Part shown: in pieces, positions 22,561-33,093 of the stretch
How the letters are laid out: each line of letters begins with the position of its first letter
How positions within the stretch are numbered: position 1 is the stretch's first letter
NCBI GenBank assembly: GCA_949752745.1
Contig: OX457029.1
Coordinates: 40,798,500-40,862,499, forward strand
Length of the DNA: 64,000 nt
Reading direction: 5' to 3'
From: Protula sp. h YS-2021
Taxonomy: Eukaryota > Annelida > Polychaeta > Sabellida > Serpulidae
Position numbers and translations under genes: made by a program
Notes under the pieces: generated by a model
What the model saw: only the letters and a program-made list of their open reading frames with translations
Databases searched by the model: none
Told to the model about the DNA's origin: nothing

Positions 22561-23220
22561 AACAAGTGGGTCAGTGAAACTGACTATGTCCCCCGCCGGC
22601 GTACAATCCCAGTATTAAATTTTGTTAGGTTGGACTACAACCCTTAAGCAATTCGCATCATATTCGTGACTTTTAAAATTCCAGCTGGGCCAGTGTCCTT
22701 GGGCCGACCTGGCTCATTTACAATACCAATTCTTGTTACCACCCATACTACCTATGTGTATAACATTTTGCCAATCGATCAAAAAATGTAGGCTTGGGTG
22801 TGTTAACAAACTCATTCCAGAACGTAAGGGTTGTGAAAATTTCTGAAGTTCAGCTGGGCCAATGTCCTTGGGCCGATAGGCTTATTTACAATACAGACCT
22901 TTGTTGGATCCAATACTGTACTTCCTATATCTAAGGAATTTCAACAATCGATCTAGAAATATAGGCTTGAGTGTGTTAACAAACTCATTCAAATGAGTAA
23001 GGATTGGGAAAATTTGTGAAGTTCAGCTGGGCCAATGTCCTTGGGTCGACATGGCTCATTTACAATACCGATCCTTGATCGTTCCAGTACTACCCATATA
23101 TACAATATCTTAACAATCGGTCGAAAAATGTAGGCTTGAGTGTGTTAACAAAACAGGTGTCGACAGACGGACGGACGGACAGACAAACCCGAAAACTATA
23201 GTCCCCCGGCGGGGGACTAA
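22561..23220 (+). mobile_element. E element copy 3, three core repeats
   Basis: Same 5' end (AACAAGTGGGTCAGTGAAAC) and 3' hairpin (AGTCCCCCGGCGGGGGACTA) as copy 1, with half as many core units (marks at 22,689, 22,858 and 23,031). The unit-number difference between E copies shows that the core expands or contracts while the ends are conserved. Confidence 0.8.
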
Positions 23221-23862
23221 CTAGCCATCGTCGAAGGCGCAGACCCCAACCGGACACAGCATGTCGCCATTTAGGCAATTTTTGACCAATGTGAAAAATA
23301 ATACGACATTACATAACTTCAATATATATATATATATATTCACTATGCAAGGTAGCATGTGCCCAGGATAAATAGTTTCATAGAACTCGCCTGAAAAGCA
23401 ATAAAGTCTTACACTGCAGTTTTTTAGAAAAAAATCGCAATTTTTGACAAGTCGGTTTTTTGACATTTTTTACCAGTTTGAAAAATAACACAACGTTGCA
23501 CAACTTCAATATATATATTCACTGTGCAAAGTAGCATATGCCTTGGAGAAATAGTTTCGGAGAACTCGCGTGGAAAGCACCCAAGTCTTACATTGCAGTT
23601 ATCTCAAGAGATCACAATTTTTGACAAGCCGCCGTTTTAGCAATTTTTGGCCGATTTGAAAAATAACACGACGTTGCACAACTTCAATATATATATTCAC
23701 TGTGTAAGGTTGCATATGCCTAGGATAAATAGTTTTGGAGAACTTGCGTGGAAACAAAACAGCATCCAAAGTGTAACACACGGACAGACGGACGAACAGA
23801 GGGCAATCCTATAGACTCCCCCCCCCCCCCCCAGGGCTCGCCCGGTTGGGGTCTAGAAAACT
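23221..23862 (+). mobile_element. H element 1, ~178-bp core repeats
   Basis: The 5' end has GACCCCAACCGG at about 23,242. Core marks CACT(a/g)TG occur at 23,341, 23,520 and 23,698, with a short (TA)n just before each. The tail is CACGGACAGACGGACGAACAG. The 3' end is TATAGACTCCCC..., then CCGGTTGGGGTCTAG. GACCCCAACCGG and CCGGTTGGGGTC are exact inverted partners, linking the two ends. The element starts directly after E's terminal hairpin. Confidence 0.75.
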
Positions 23863-24131
23863 GAATTGACATAATATTAAAATGTTGGTAGTTCAGTACT
23901 GAGTAACCTGTTGAAATTTAAATCTTTTACAAAATTACTTATATTTTTTCATATTTTATTTTTGAAAGGCAAGAAAATAAGTTGTTTATATGGTCTGCAA
24001 CATAAAATGGTGAAATAATGAAAATTTTTCGATTTCTGTGACATTCGATGTATCGGTAGTACATTCCGGAATAGCCTACCAAAAATATCTGGATTTCTTA
24101 TTTGTTTCAGAATTCTTATTTTAAATTTCCA

Positions 24132-24240
24132 AGAAAGACCTAACCTTGGACTACACCTGAAAGCAAATGACTAAAACAACATAAAGGAGAACCATTTTGA
24201 ATAACTGAATCTCTGAAACTTTCAAAGACAACGTGTTTTG
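24132..24240 (+). repeat. C core unit resuming after foldback
   Basis: 'ggagaaccattttgaataactgaat' corresponds to 14,765-14,790 of C element 2, supporting the reading that the foldback interrupted a C element. Confidence 0.55.
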
Positions 24241-24261
24241 AATAATTAGCCTTTTTCATTG

Positions 24262-25640
24262 CCAGTGATTTCCATCAGAATATGCAAATGACAGTATGAT
24301 TCGAGCCAAGGGCTCAGAAAATGTGACAACAAAATTTTGACAATCCCATTGTTTCACAAATTTTTGACGGACTTTTGCATATTGAATTGATTCTTTAACC
24401 AGAATGCCCGTGGACATTGTGCCCAGCCGTAAAGCGAAGGCATTACAAAAGAGAAAGGAGAAAGCTACCAATTTTGACAAAATTTCATTTGGCAGAAAAC
24501 CTTTTGCATGGGCTTCTGGTGTACATTCCTTTCAAATTTCAAAGTGACTGGCCCAGAATTGAAAATCTTTTGAGACGCACATAAGCCTGCAAGTGATACG
24601 AATAACCCACTGACAAAAATGAGCTTGGCTTACAAGCATCAGTGTTTATGAATAAAATAATTAATTAAATCGACATATTAACCAGAGTTACGTATATTTT
24701 GCGGTCTTCAGTAAAGACCTCGCAACAGCGACATAAAATTACCAGTTCGGTAAAGTAAAGGCCCGCATAAAGGGATTTAATTGCCAATGTTGACTAAATT
24801 ACCAGAAATCTGAACGCTTATAAAAAAAACAAACATATTAAACTCGCCTGTGTATTTGATGAGAGGAAACCAATTAACTTTTCCGACTGACGTTCAGAAT
24901 GACAATGTCGTGAGTCCTCAACTTCGTGTGGTCTGTGTTGTTTGGTGTGGCGTTCAATCGGTCACCGGGGCTCGGGGTTAAAAACAAGTCTCTGTGACAA
25001 AAATGGTTACATTCTTAAGTTGTTCTGTTGCAAATAACTGTGTTATATAGCCGCTACAGGGCACACTGATGAAAAGTGCACGAAAATTGCCAGAAACCTT
25101 ACGTGTAATATCATCGAATGCATTCAATTCGCCTGCGTACACGGTTGACAGGATAACTTTTGACTTGATCCACTGGTTTCCAGGGTTTTGACGACGTCAG
25201 GGTTGTGACGAAATCCCCCACCCCTACCTCTTCGCCCGAGGAAAATCTTCCTGTAAAATCCTCCCGTAAGAAAAACCCCGCGAAGCCCCTCCACCCCCCC
25301 CCCCCCCAAAAAAAAAAGCCATAAGCTTTTACGAATGCAATTCAACCTTTACGGTTGCATGTTTCGAAATAAAATGATATCTTAAAAAAAAAAAAGAATT
25401 TCTCAGTAGTTTCTAGCTTTAATAATTTACTTTAGTCATACGAGAAACACTATTTCTTTCTCAGTGTTATTCATGCATAACTAATAATCTGGAAACAGAA
25501 AAGCATTAACAAGCGTGATTTTCATTGATAGACAACTCTGTAAAATTTGATGACGATCCGTAAAGTTGTTTTTTAGTTATCACGTTTTAATGATTTTTTT
25601 GAGAAAAATCGAAAATGCCGTGTGGCAGCCATTTCGAATT
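24262..25640 (+). repeat. N block copy 2
   Basis: Paralogue of 18,523-19,915 with a ~195-bp extra segment at 24,493-24,686 and a single copy of the ~320-bp unit that is tandem in copy 1. It holds the same (C)n(A)n junction at about 25,285-25,318. A 73-codon minus-strand frame over the G-rich side is composition-driven. Confidence 0.75.
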
Positions 25641-25980
25641 TTGATCGATTTGAAAATCAACCCCGATGGTGATTTTGAAATGGTGAAGCCTTGCGCGACA
25701 TTTGGTGATGGTCGGTCAAGTAGCTTTTTGTATTATCGTGTTAAAGATCAGTTGCGGGTGAAAATCAGAGACGGTGATCAGTGTGACCTTCAAAATGGGC
25801 AAAGGCTGAAAATGACACTTCAATCAATTATATCAGGTCATCCATATGCCACATAACATAGAAAACGTGTTATCAGTGTGGTTTTAACTGCCGACGATGG
25901 GCAGACGGACGGCTGGATGGACGGACAGACGGGCAAACCCCAGTCCCCTCCGGAGCCTCAAGCCCTGGTGGGCGGCAAAA
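25641..25980 (+). repeat. S element 3' part
   Basis: The sequence leads into GACGGACGGCTGGATGGACG and 'gacagacgggcaaacc', then a GC-rich end 'agtcccctccggagc...tggtgggcggc'. This is the same microsatellite-plus-GC end plan as the other families. The + frame 25,566-25,856 is open for 96 codons, but no domain is recognised and it runs across the repeat boundary. Confidence 0.55.
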
Positions 25981-25990
25981 AAAAAAAACA

Positions 25991-27438
25991 AACAAGCATA
26001 TCCAAGGACATGACCCAGCCGAGTTACCAAACAATGATAGAAAAACTCTGAAACGAATACTGTTAGGCCAAAAAATGAAGTATGTAAAATGCATTTAATT
26101 CGAATTTGGAAGCTGCCCGAAAAGGGATGTTGGAAAGGTTGGATTTTGACGATTCACGAATTTATCGACGTTTACACAATTTTACAAAAATTTTAAAAAT
26201 TCCACCATCTCGGCATTTTTTTATCATTTGCGAAAAAAGCAAAGTCCAGGTGGAGAGGTACCTAAGAAACTTTCGATTAAAATTTTATAACTATTTGAAA
26301 AAGACTGATAGAAACTTGACTACGTGTCGAGGAGTACGTCTATCCCCCGTGGGGGATATTGTGTGTGCAAGGCTGTTGCGTGTTGACAACGCAAAATAAG
26401 TGGAAGGATAGGTAGACGTAGTGTCTAACATTTAAACGAATCAATCCATTAACCAGTAGGCGCGTGAGACTGTCGTAGGTACGCTAAGTACAGCGCCAAT
26501 TTTCAAAAGTCTGCCATTTTGTCAATTTTTGCCAAATCCGGAAAATTCTTGGTCAATGCCCTGCGGAAGGGTCCAGAGAAGCTGTGTACAAAATTTGAAA
26601 CGAATCCGTCTATTAATGTGGCCTGTAGACGCGTCAGACTGCCGTATATACACTAAGTCCAGTGCCAATTTTTAAAAGTCCGCCATTTTGTCAATTTTTT
26701 CCGATCCGGAAAATTCTTGGTCACTACACTGCGGAAGGGTCCAGTGAAGCCATGTACAAAATATGAAACGAATTCATCCATTAATGTAGCCTGTAGGCGG
26801 GTGAGACTGCCGCTATGTCCAGTGCCGATTTTCAAAAGTCCGCCATTTTGTCAATTTTTGCCCAATCCGGAAAATTCTTGGTCAATGCACTGCGGAAGGG
26901 TTCAGAGAAGCCGTGTACAAAATTTGAAACGAATCTATATATTAATGTGGCCAGTAGGCGCGTGAGACTGAAGCGTGACAGACGGACAGACCGAAAAGTT
27001 CCCTCCGTTTCACAGGGGATAATGAATGGTTTGACAATTCAGTTATTTACTACAGTTTATTCCAGTTTATGCCAAACTTCAAAGTTCCGCCATTTCGGCA
27101 GTTTTTGGCGAACCGCGAAAAAAAATAACAGCCTGGTAAGCGAACCCCTGGGAAACATCCCTGCGCAACATATAACGATTGGTGTAAAACTGCAGGAGTA
27201 GCATTTAAAAATGGGTCACAAAAAGTGCCGCCATTGTGTCAGTTTTTCGTCAATCGTCAAAACAAGTAACAGCCAGGTGGAGGACGACCGAGAGAACACT
27301 CCTGCGTAATATTAACCGATTGGAGCAAAACTGTAGGAGGAGTAGCATTTTAAAAGAAAAAAATAAAACATACGTACATACATTCAAGCCCCCTGTAGTG
27401 ATACGACTAACCCAGTCCGACGAAGTCGGCTGGGTTAA
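25991..27438 (+). mobile_element. D element 3 with nested A
   Basis: The 5' end is AACAAGCATATCCAAGGACA. D body phrases run to 26,314 and continue after A copy 3 at 27,023. The 3' terminal hairpin at 27,407-27,438 pairs TAACCCAG..CCGAC with GTCGG-CTGGGTTA. The D body 'ttgacaattcagttatttactac' is split from its left part by A, while the uninterrupted form is present at 20,615-20,655. Confidence 0.75.
26315..27022 (+). mobile_element. A element copy 3 (708 bp)
   Basis: Starts CTTGACTACGTG; core marks are near 26,461, 26,631, 26,800 and 26,963; the tail is shorter (GACAGACGGACAGACCG); it ends AGGGGATAA. Left flank ...gatagaaa and right flank tgaatggtttgac join exactly to the D sequence agaaa|tgaattgtttgac at 20,621-20,635. 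Insertion was therefore between A and T without duplication. Confidence 0.85.
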
Positions 27439-27439
27439 A

Positions 27440-28130
27440 AAACGACGGACGCTGAGAGTTGAGAAATGTGTACAATTTTTGCGTCCTCGTTTATTTCTTA
27501 GAGGCGGAGTGCAGCTTTGACTAAATTCGATAAAAAACATGTATAAAGTCTGGAGAATGGCACTTGGGGGGAAAGCTTAAGGTAGTACGGCGTTTCTTGC
27601 GTTCTACTGGTTCTGACGACAATGCATTTAACATATAACAGAAGAAAATATCCATAAGTACATAAGTTATATAGCTTAAAGCCTGAAGGAATTTTACTTT
27701 TTTCAGAATCCAAGCGACGCAAGTTCCCATCAGAGCTTTCTCAGAAATTCAAATAACTGATAGAAAATGTTGCAGTTTTTTTCAGTTTTTATGATAAGTG
27801 TTTTCTAGATACTGCGTTACTTACCTCTGCTATAGATATGAGCAGATATCAGCTTTAATTCTACACATTTTTGTTATATGTTCTTTCTTCACAAACCTGA
27901 AGATCTTTTCTTCCACTTTTTGCACACGGCTTTGGAGACGATTGCAATTGCCCGATACCCTCTCGCGTTGACCCAATTTTTACCAATCAGCGACGTTACA
28001 CACACAATCAGTACAACCACAACAAATGACAACAAGGTTATCCTAGCACTACTTGGTTAGGACCGTGTCTAAGATGGCAATAAACAGACAGACTTCTCCA
28101 GAAAATATACGCCGGATTTGATGGACGGCA
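27440..28130. other. Unique sequence, no gene seen
   Basis: No repeat family except a G/C-poor unique stretch. Short frames lack motifs. Confidence 0.4.
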
Positions 28131-28810
28131 ATTTTTTTTTCAAATTTAATATAGCTTTGAACAAGATAATGTATTTTCGTGAAATACAGAAGTGGTAACA
28201 ATGAACTAGTCTATCTGGTGTAGTTTGGATTATATCGCCTTCCTACCAAACCATCACATGGGGTGATTCAGTGACACATTAATAACAACAAATCCGCAGA
28301 CAGCATTCATATTCACCAGCTAAATATATCAGAGGCCAGCCCGAAGCCATCTGAGGCCAGGTGCATCAGAATGTATCCCCCACCCAACCAAATCCCCAAG
28401 AACTCCCCTAACTCGAGAGAAAAAGACGTAGTAAATAACTTCCCCGCAACGTCATCTCACAGGCGTTCAAATAAATTGTAATTAAAACTCTATACACTGG
28501 TCTGTTGTTGAGAAGAAAACATCTTTTTTTTGGAAGAATAAATACATAACAAATTGTTTCATTGCATATACGAATTGGACAAGTCACTTTTGATTGCCTT
28601 ATTTTCTACTTTAATAAATTAACACTTCATTTTAAACAGATGTAATAAAAAAAGTCTTTTGTTTTTTTTAAAGTAATAACTCATTGGGAAGAAATATGTC
28701 TTTTAACCGGAAAATGTATATTGTTTGTGAAATACAGAAGTGGTAACCATGAGTTAAATTATCTGGTTTTAGTTCGGATTAAGGTGATTTCCTGCAAAAC
28801 CAGCAAACAC
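28130..28810 (+). repeat. Pair of diverged direct repeats
   Basis: GTGAAATACAGAAGTGGTAA and following 'atgagtt/atgaact...atctggt...agtt(c/t)ggatta' occur at about 28,170-28,265 and 28,727-28,810. Sequence between them is unique and CA/AT-rich. Confidence 0.6.
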
Positions 28811-29055
28811 GTTAAGGATTGCACACAGGCTAGACCATCTTGTTCACTTAGCACATTGGTAAACTGCTAACTTGTCACATGAATCTGGTCACATAGAACT
28901 GTTTTCAAGTTCACACCCTTTTCCGATTTCAAAATGTTGTTAGAATTATTTGGATTTCTACCCTGGACGTTCAGTCCAAACATTCCTTATCGGATTATTT
29001 GGATTCTTTGGAGTGAATCTAAGGATATTTTTGTGTCGTTCTTGCAAATATTAAA

Positions 29056-29101
29056 ATGTCCGAAACACCCAGGTCTACTGCGTCGCTGAATGAGACTCTA
29101 G
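29056..29101 (+). CDS. Possible first coding exon, product unknown
   Basis: An ATG at 29,056 in a moderate context (attaaaATG) opens a 46-nt coding stretch for MSETPRSTASLNETL plus one base. It ends at a near-ideal donor, CTAG|GTGAGT (GT at 29,102). The peptide is serine/threonine-rich and polar, like many disordered protein N-termini, and is too short to identify. No matching downstream exon beginning in phase 1 was found in the window, so the rest would lie beyond a long intron or elsewhere. The ATG and donor combination is suggestive, but a chance occurrence in 64 kb cannot be excluded. Confidence 0.3.
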
Positions 29102-29419
29102 GTGAGTATCGAAATTGAGTTTTCAGGTTCTTTAGTTCCAGGAGACATCAAAAGTTAGTGTCAAGATATTGATGTTTGTACGTAAAACGTAAGATCCACT
29201 GAAAATTAAGCTGTGGTAGAATGGCTTGGTTGTGAGTAAAACACGTCAAAATGTAGACATTTTCGGCAGAATTCACATTTGTATGGTTGGAAGTCTAATC
29301 CATGTTTTTTTGGGCAGAAGAAACAAAGTACGATATTATCGTCCCATCAAACATAAAAATCGAAGGCCAAGATGATCCGAAACGAGGGGATAGCGGGTGA
29401 TTCTGTGACACGACGCGGT

Positions 29420-29600
29420 CCGCGCGGAGTACCAATTGCGTTAAAAAGATGATTACTTTTCAATTAGTACTCCACGTTCGCCACAAAACGGAACCATAGA
29501 ACTGCACTCCGCATTTGGTTAAAGGGGGGGGGGGGGGGGGGGAGGGGCTACTTTTTCACAATTAACACTCCGAGTTAAGGGGTTCTTTCAAATAGACATG
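29420..29600. repeat. M-family degenerate ~40-bp repeats with poly(G)
   Basis: Repeated phrases 'gcggagtacc', 'actccacg', 'gcactccgc', 'ttggttaaa' recur at 50,755-50,880, 54,700-55,290, 58,150-58,290 and 58,900-59,050. A run of 19 G starts at 29,524. Confidence 0.55.
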
Positions 29601-29810
29601 GGCGCGCATGGTAACCAGTTGATACGTGAATGCCAAATTAACATCAATATCTTTATTTTATATTCAAATCCTTCTGTTTTAACCGTTATGTTTTGCCACC
29701 TTATATGAGTACATTTTCTCTTTACAAAGTGCAGTTTGTGTGCCAATGTCGGACCGATACAAGGCCACTATTTTGCAAACGAGAGCACAGCCGCAGAAAT
29801 GACTTGAAGG

Positions 29811-30050
29811 GGTCCATGCATAAACTTGATAACTCCACTTATCAGGAAAATGCACTATTACCACGACGGTATTTCTTGGCCTCTGTTCTATCACATATGT
29901 AAGTCTTACACCTCAAAACCGATTAGAAGTTTGCATTTTTTTAGGAAAATGCGATGGGAAAAACCTATGTTGTTACTAAAATTTCAAACTTTAAAAGCGT
30001 TTTCTCCACTGCTGATAACTGCAGTTATCAGGTTTACGCATGGACCCCTA
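29811..30050. mobile_element. Small foldback element with 37-bp inverted ends
   Basis: GGGGTCCATGC(a/g)TAAAC..TGATAACT at about 29,810-29,846 is inverted at 30,012-30,048. The right arm contains the perfect 20-bp palindrome CTGATAACTGCAGTTATCAG at 30,012-30,031, and the left arm has its decayed form. No coding content. Confidence 0.65.
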
Positions 30051-30079
30051 CAATTGTTTTGAGATTTGACAGGAATGCT

Positions 30080-30830
30080 TCCCACGCAGTTCTCTATCCC
30101 AATAAGCATTGCGACATTGGTTCAAGGCTCGACAGACGTCGCACCCGACGTCAGATAAGCGTTAGATTTTGATCGTTTATTGAAGTCGAAAAAATCTGTC
30201 TTCCTACGATAGACGTCGATTATTTGACGTCTAATCAGCGTTGTGTAAATGTTGAAAATGAAAGTCGAAATAACGTCTATCTCCCGCCGTCTTTTAACTA
30301 CTTTGAAAAGACGTCGCGAATATATTAATCTAGAACCGCCGTTAAGACAGCAACAATCATAGTGACATCCGTCACAGTACCCCCACCCCTGGGTTATCCG
30401 GTCACACAGGATATGTATAAGTCTATTTCCATGATTATTTTTCAAAAGCAGGTGGAAAAAACCTTCCACGCTGGTGAAATTCTCATATTTTAAGTCTTTG
30501 TTTTTATTCTATTTTCAAAGTCATGGGTACAATTTCCGGTGCGCAATAACACAAGGGTGTTGTTTTTGGTTGTGGGTCTGTCGATTTCCGACGCCCATTC
30601 ACTCTGGTACCAAAAACGTTGATTAGACGTCGGAGAAAGTTACGTTTTGGTTGCGACTCAAGCAACAGCTAAACAACGTTGCTTACCCAACGTCTATTCA
30701 ACGTTGTGTTAAAGGCGTTGGTTAGACTTTGATCTATGGTCGGGACCAATCATAACTAAGTGCAATTAAAATTAATATTGTGGTTGGGTCGGATCGACGT
30801 CGCAACCTTAAAGTCGACTATAAGTATTAT
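30080..30830. repeat. Degenerate GACGTC/AACGTCTA repeats
   Basis: Many copies of GACGTC, AACGTCTA and 'cgttgattagacgtc' in both orientations occur at 30,135-30,330 and again 30,615-30,820. The unit is short and diverged, and exact period cannot be fixed by eye. Similar AACGT-type interspersed repeats are known to me from marine invertebrates, but the family is not assigned. Confidence 0.5.
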
Positions 30831-31404
30831 ATGATGAAAAAAAATTACAAAACACTATTTTGCGAAGAAAAAAACTATTCAAGAATGTGACCAATGCCGA
30901 GTTATCGTAATTTCCAAAAATAAAGTTTCACCCCAACCGGGTCATGTTTTTAAAAATTGGGATGAGAAACAAAACTATTTTTCTGACTTTCCCTCACAAA
31001 AAGGAGATGCGATCCTTTTACCTACAAGCGTCTGTTTTCCGTTGAAAGACGTCCATTACTCACAGCATATTTGGTAAAAGCGCGTATAATATGCTAACTG
31101 CATTGTTAATTGAAATTAAAAATGGAAAGAAAAGGGGAAACATAATTAAAACTTGACAAGTGTTTGACTTGATCAAGGCTTATATGAATTTGTGCGGGAA
31201 GCCGTTGGGTGATTTTTTTTCTTGACAGTAAAATTCATTTATTGTCTCAGCTTCTTCTCTGACGCTACAGACCCTAGGACCACAAAACTTTGTATTTATG
31301 TAGAACTTGATCGGAGGGTGTGCATGCTGCCTTCCTTTTTTCTTCTACAATTTTGTTTTCATGCTTAAAATGCCATGCGAACACAGCTGATTTGAGAATA
31401 AACG

Positions 31405-31680
31405 AGAACCGATTTCGCAGACTATTAGCGAAATGAACACTTGGCAATTGGACAGTTCATCTTTGCTTAATGATTTGCCCTTGAAAACAGCCTTAATGAA
31501 AAAAAAATATTGATAGAATTCGTTTAGATCAAGTCCTATATTATTCCAAAGTTTGGTGCCGATCGGACCAGTAGTTTCTGACGACTTGTGATGACAAAAT
31601 GACGGACAAAATCATGGGCGACTGTAAAGAAGAACAAGGAGCACGATTTGACGAAAGTCAAATCGGTAAACACTTGGCCC
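31405..31680 (+). mobile_element. O element, hairpin-ended
   Basis: The left end has ATTTCGC and GCGAAAT arms (31,412-31,434) followed by AACACTTGG. The right end has a perfect GATTTGAC-GAAA-GTCAAATC hairpin (31,645-31,664) followed by AAACACTTGG. A 'gacaaaatgacggacaaaatc' phrase sits in the position of the GACGGAC tail. Confidence 0.5.
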
Positions 31681-32014
31681 AAATTTAAAAAACCTCTAAA
31701 TTGTCTATATTAGTTTTAATTCGGATTTAGTTCGATCCCGTTCTAAAAGGATAATTCGCTTTTCATAACTATGCATCCTGCTAAAACTGACCTGCATGTA
31801 AAGCGTGCATTTAAGATGCCTGGTGCAGAGTCCGAATCCCTCCATCCATACAGTCTCGAATGTGTGATTTTTTTAAAGAGTTTCGAAGCTTCTGATTTGC
31901 ATTTTGACCGTTATAACTTGAAATTCGATGAGTAGCATCCAAACACTACAGTGAAAACTTTATGACAATTAATGATACATATGTATATATAATACTGTAT
32001 ATATAACTAGAACC

Positions 32015-33093
32015 TCATTTCGCTAGCGAAATGTTAAACACTTGACAAAAATTAAAACGCAAAAATACAATGGGTTATTTCTTGAATAATATATTGCAAA
32101 CAACACAGCTTGAATGCGTCTTATAAGTGTTTGGTTTTTGTTGACTTAAGGTTTTATTGACTGATTAGGGATACGCCGTGTTACCTGTTTACGCAATGAG
32201 AGCTCGCATAAAGCTGAGCAACTGTGTGTTCTGTGTTGTGCGTGAAATGCTCCGAGTAGTGTATAAATAGGCGTAAATGCACTTTAAATGCACTTTAAAT
32301 GCACTTTGTGACGTCATAATGACGTCATCAGTCACGTGACCAATGAAAAGCCAATGAAATCAATGAAGGCAATGAAGCCCCGCCCACTTTCTGTCTATCA
32401 CCAGTCAATCATCGTGACGTCATGAATCACGTGACCAATGAAAAGCCAATGAACTCAATGAATGCAATGAAGCCCTACCCACTTTCTATAACCAGTCAAT
32501 CATCGTGACGTCAGACCCCACCTGTGACGTCATAATGACGCCATACGTGTTTTAAAACGCCCATGGGCGTATCAAAACAGGCATAAGTGTTTTATTACAC
32601 CCGTGGGTGTATCAAAACAGTCAGAAGTGTTTTATTACCCCCAAAAATTTTCACTTTTAAAAAGCGATAAACGTAGATAACTTCCGTCATGTTCAACCGA
32701 TTTGAATGAAAATTTTACCGTTTGATTCAGTTTTATATCTAGTTTTGACAGAAAGTGCTCATAGGCTATTTGCACAGGTTGCTGTATGCACAATTGTTTC
32801 ACCTCACAATTTTAACTTTAAAGAAAGTGAAAGAAGTAGATGACTTCCGTCATGTTTATAGGATTTGAATGAAAATTTCACCGTTTGATTCAGTTTTATA
32901 TCTAGTTTTGCCATAAAGTGGCCGACTCTTAAGAAAAAAAAAACGATGAATTATCACGGGTGCCCTAATACCAAAGCGTTTAACTCTTTGCAAGACTTCG
33001 TCTTGCCAAGTGTTAAAAAACAATGAAAATCTCACGGGTGCCCTAATACCAACGCATTAACTCTTTGCAAGACTTCGTCTTGCCAAGTGTTAA
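32015..33093. mobile_element. P element with palindromic end and repeated core
   Basis: The left end is a perfect 18-bp palindrome, CATTTCGCTAGCGAAATG (32,015-32,032), then TTAAACACTTG. The right end is GCAAGAC-ttc-GTCTTGC followed by CAAGTGTTAA, present twice (about 32,990 and 33,067) as a 77-bp tandem duplication. TTAAACACTTG and CAAGTGTTAA are inverted partners. Inside are a ~100-bp tandem pair rich in TGACGTCA and CACGTG (32,308-32,512) and a 165-bp pair marked by CTTCCGTCATGTT (about 32,680 and 32,845). Confidence 0.65.

Larger units (their letters stand above)
22365..24135. mobile_element. Foldback element carrying nested E and H
   Basis: The left arm (about 22,365-22,520) and right arm (about 23,950-24,135) are inverted relative to each other. 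The clearest stretch is GATATTTTTGGTAGGCTATT plus ccggaatg at 22,411-22,438 against its reverse complement at 24,069-24,096. Between the arms lie E copy 3 and H copy 1 head-to-tail. Outside the arms C sequence is present on both sides, so the foldback probably inserted into a C element and was later hit by E and H. Confidence 0.65.

Noticed and set aside
25566..25856. 96-codon + frame reading DGDFEMVKPCATFGDGRSSSF as a gene
   Set aside because: It runs across the N-block/S-element boundary and leads straight into the GACGGAC tail of an element; no domain recognised. It is kept only as part of the S entry.
728..27022. CRISPR array, because of regular ~168-bp repeats
   Set aside because: Units are contiguous without unique spacers, the DNA is eukaryotic, and the repeats lie inside hairpin-ended elements.
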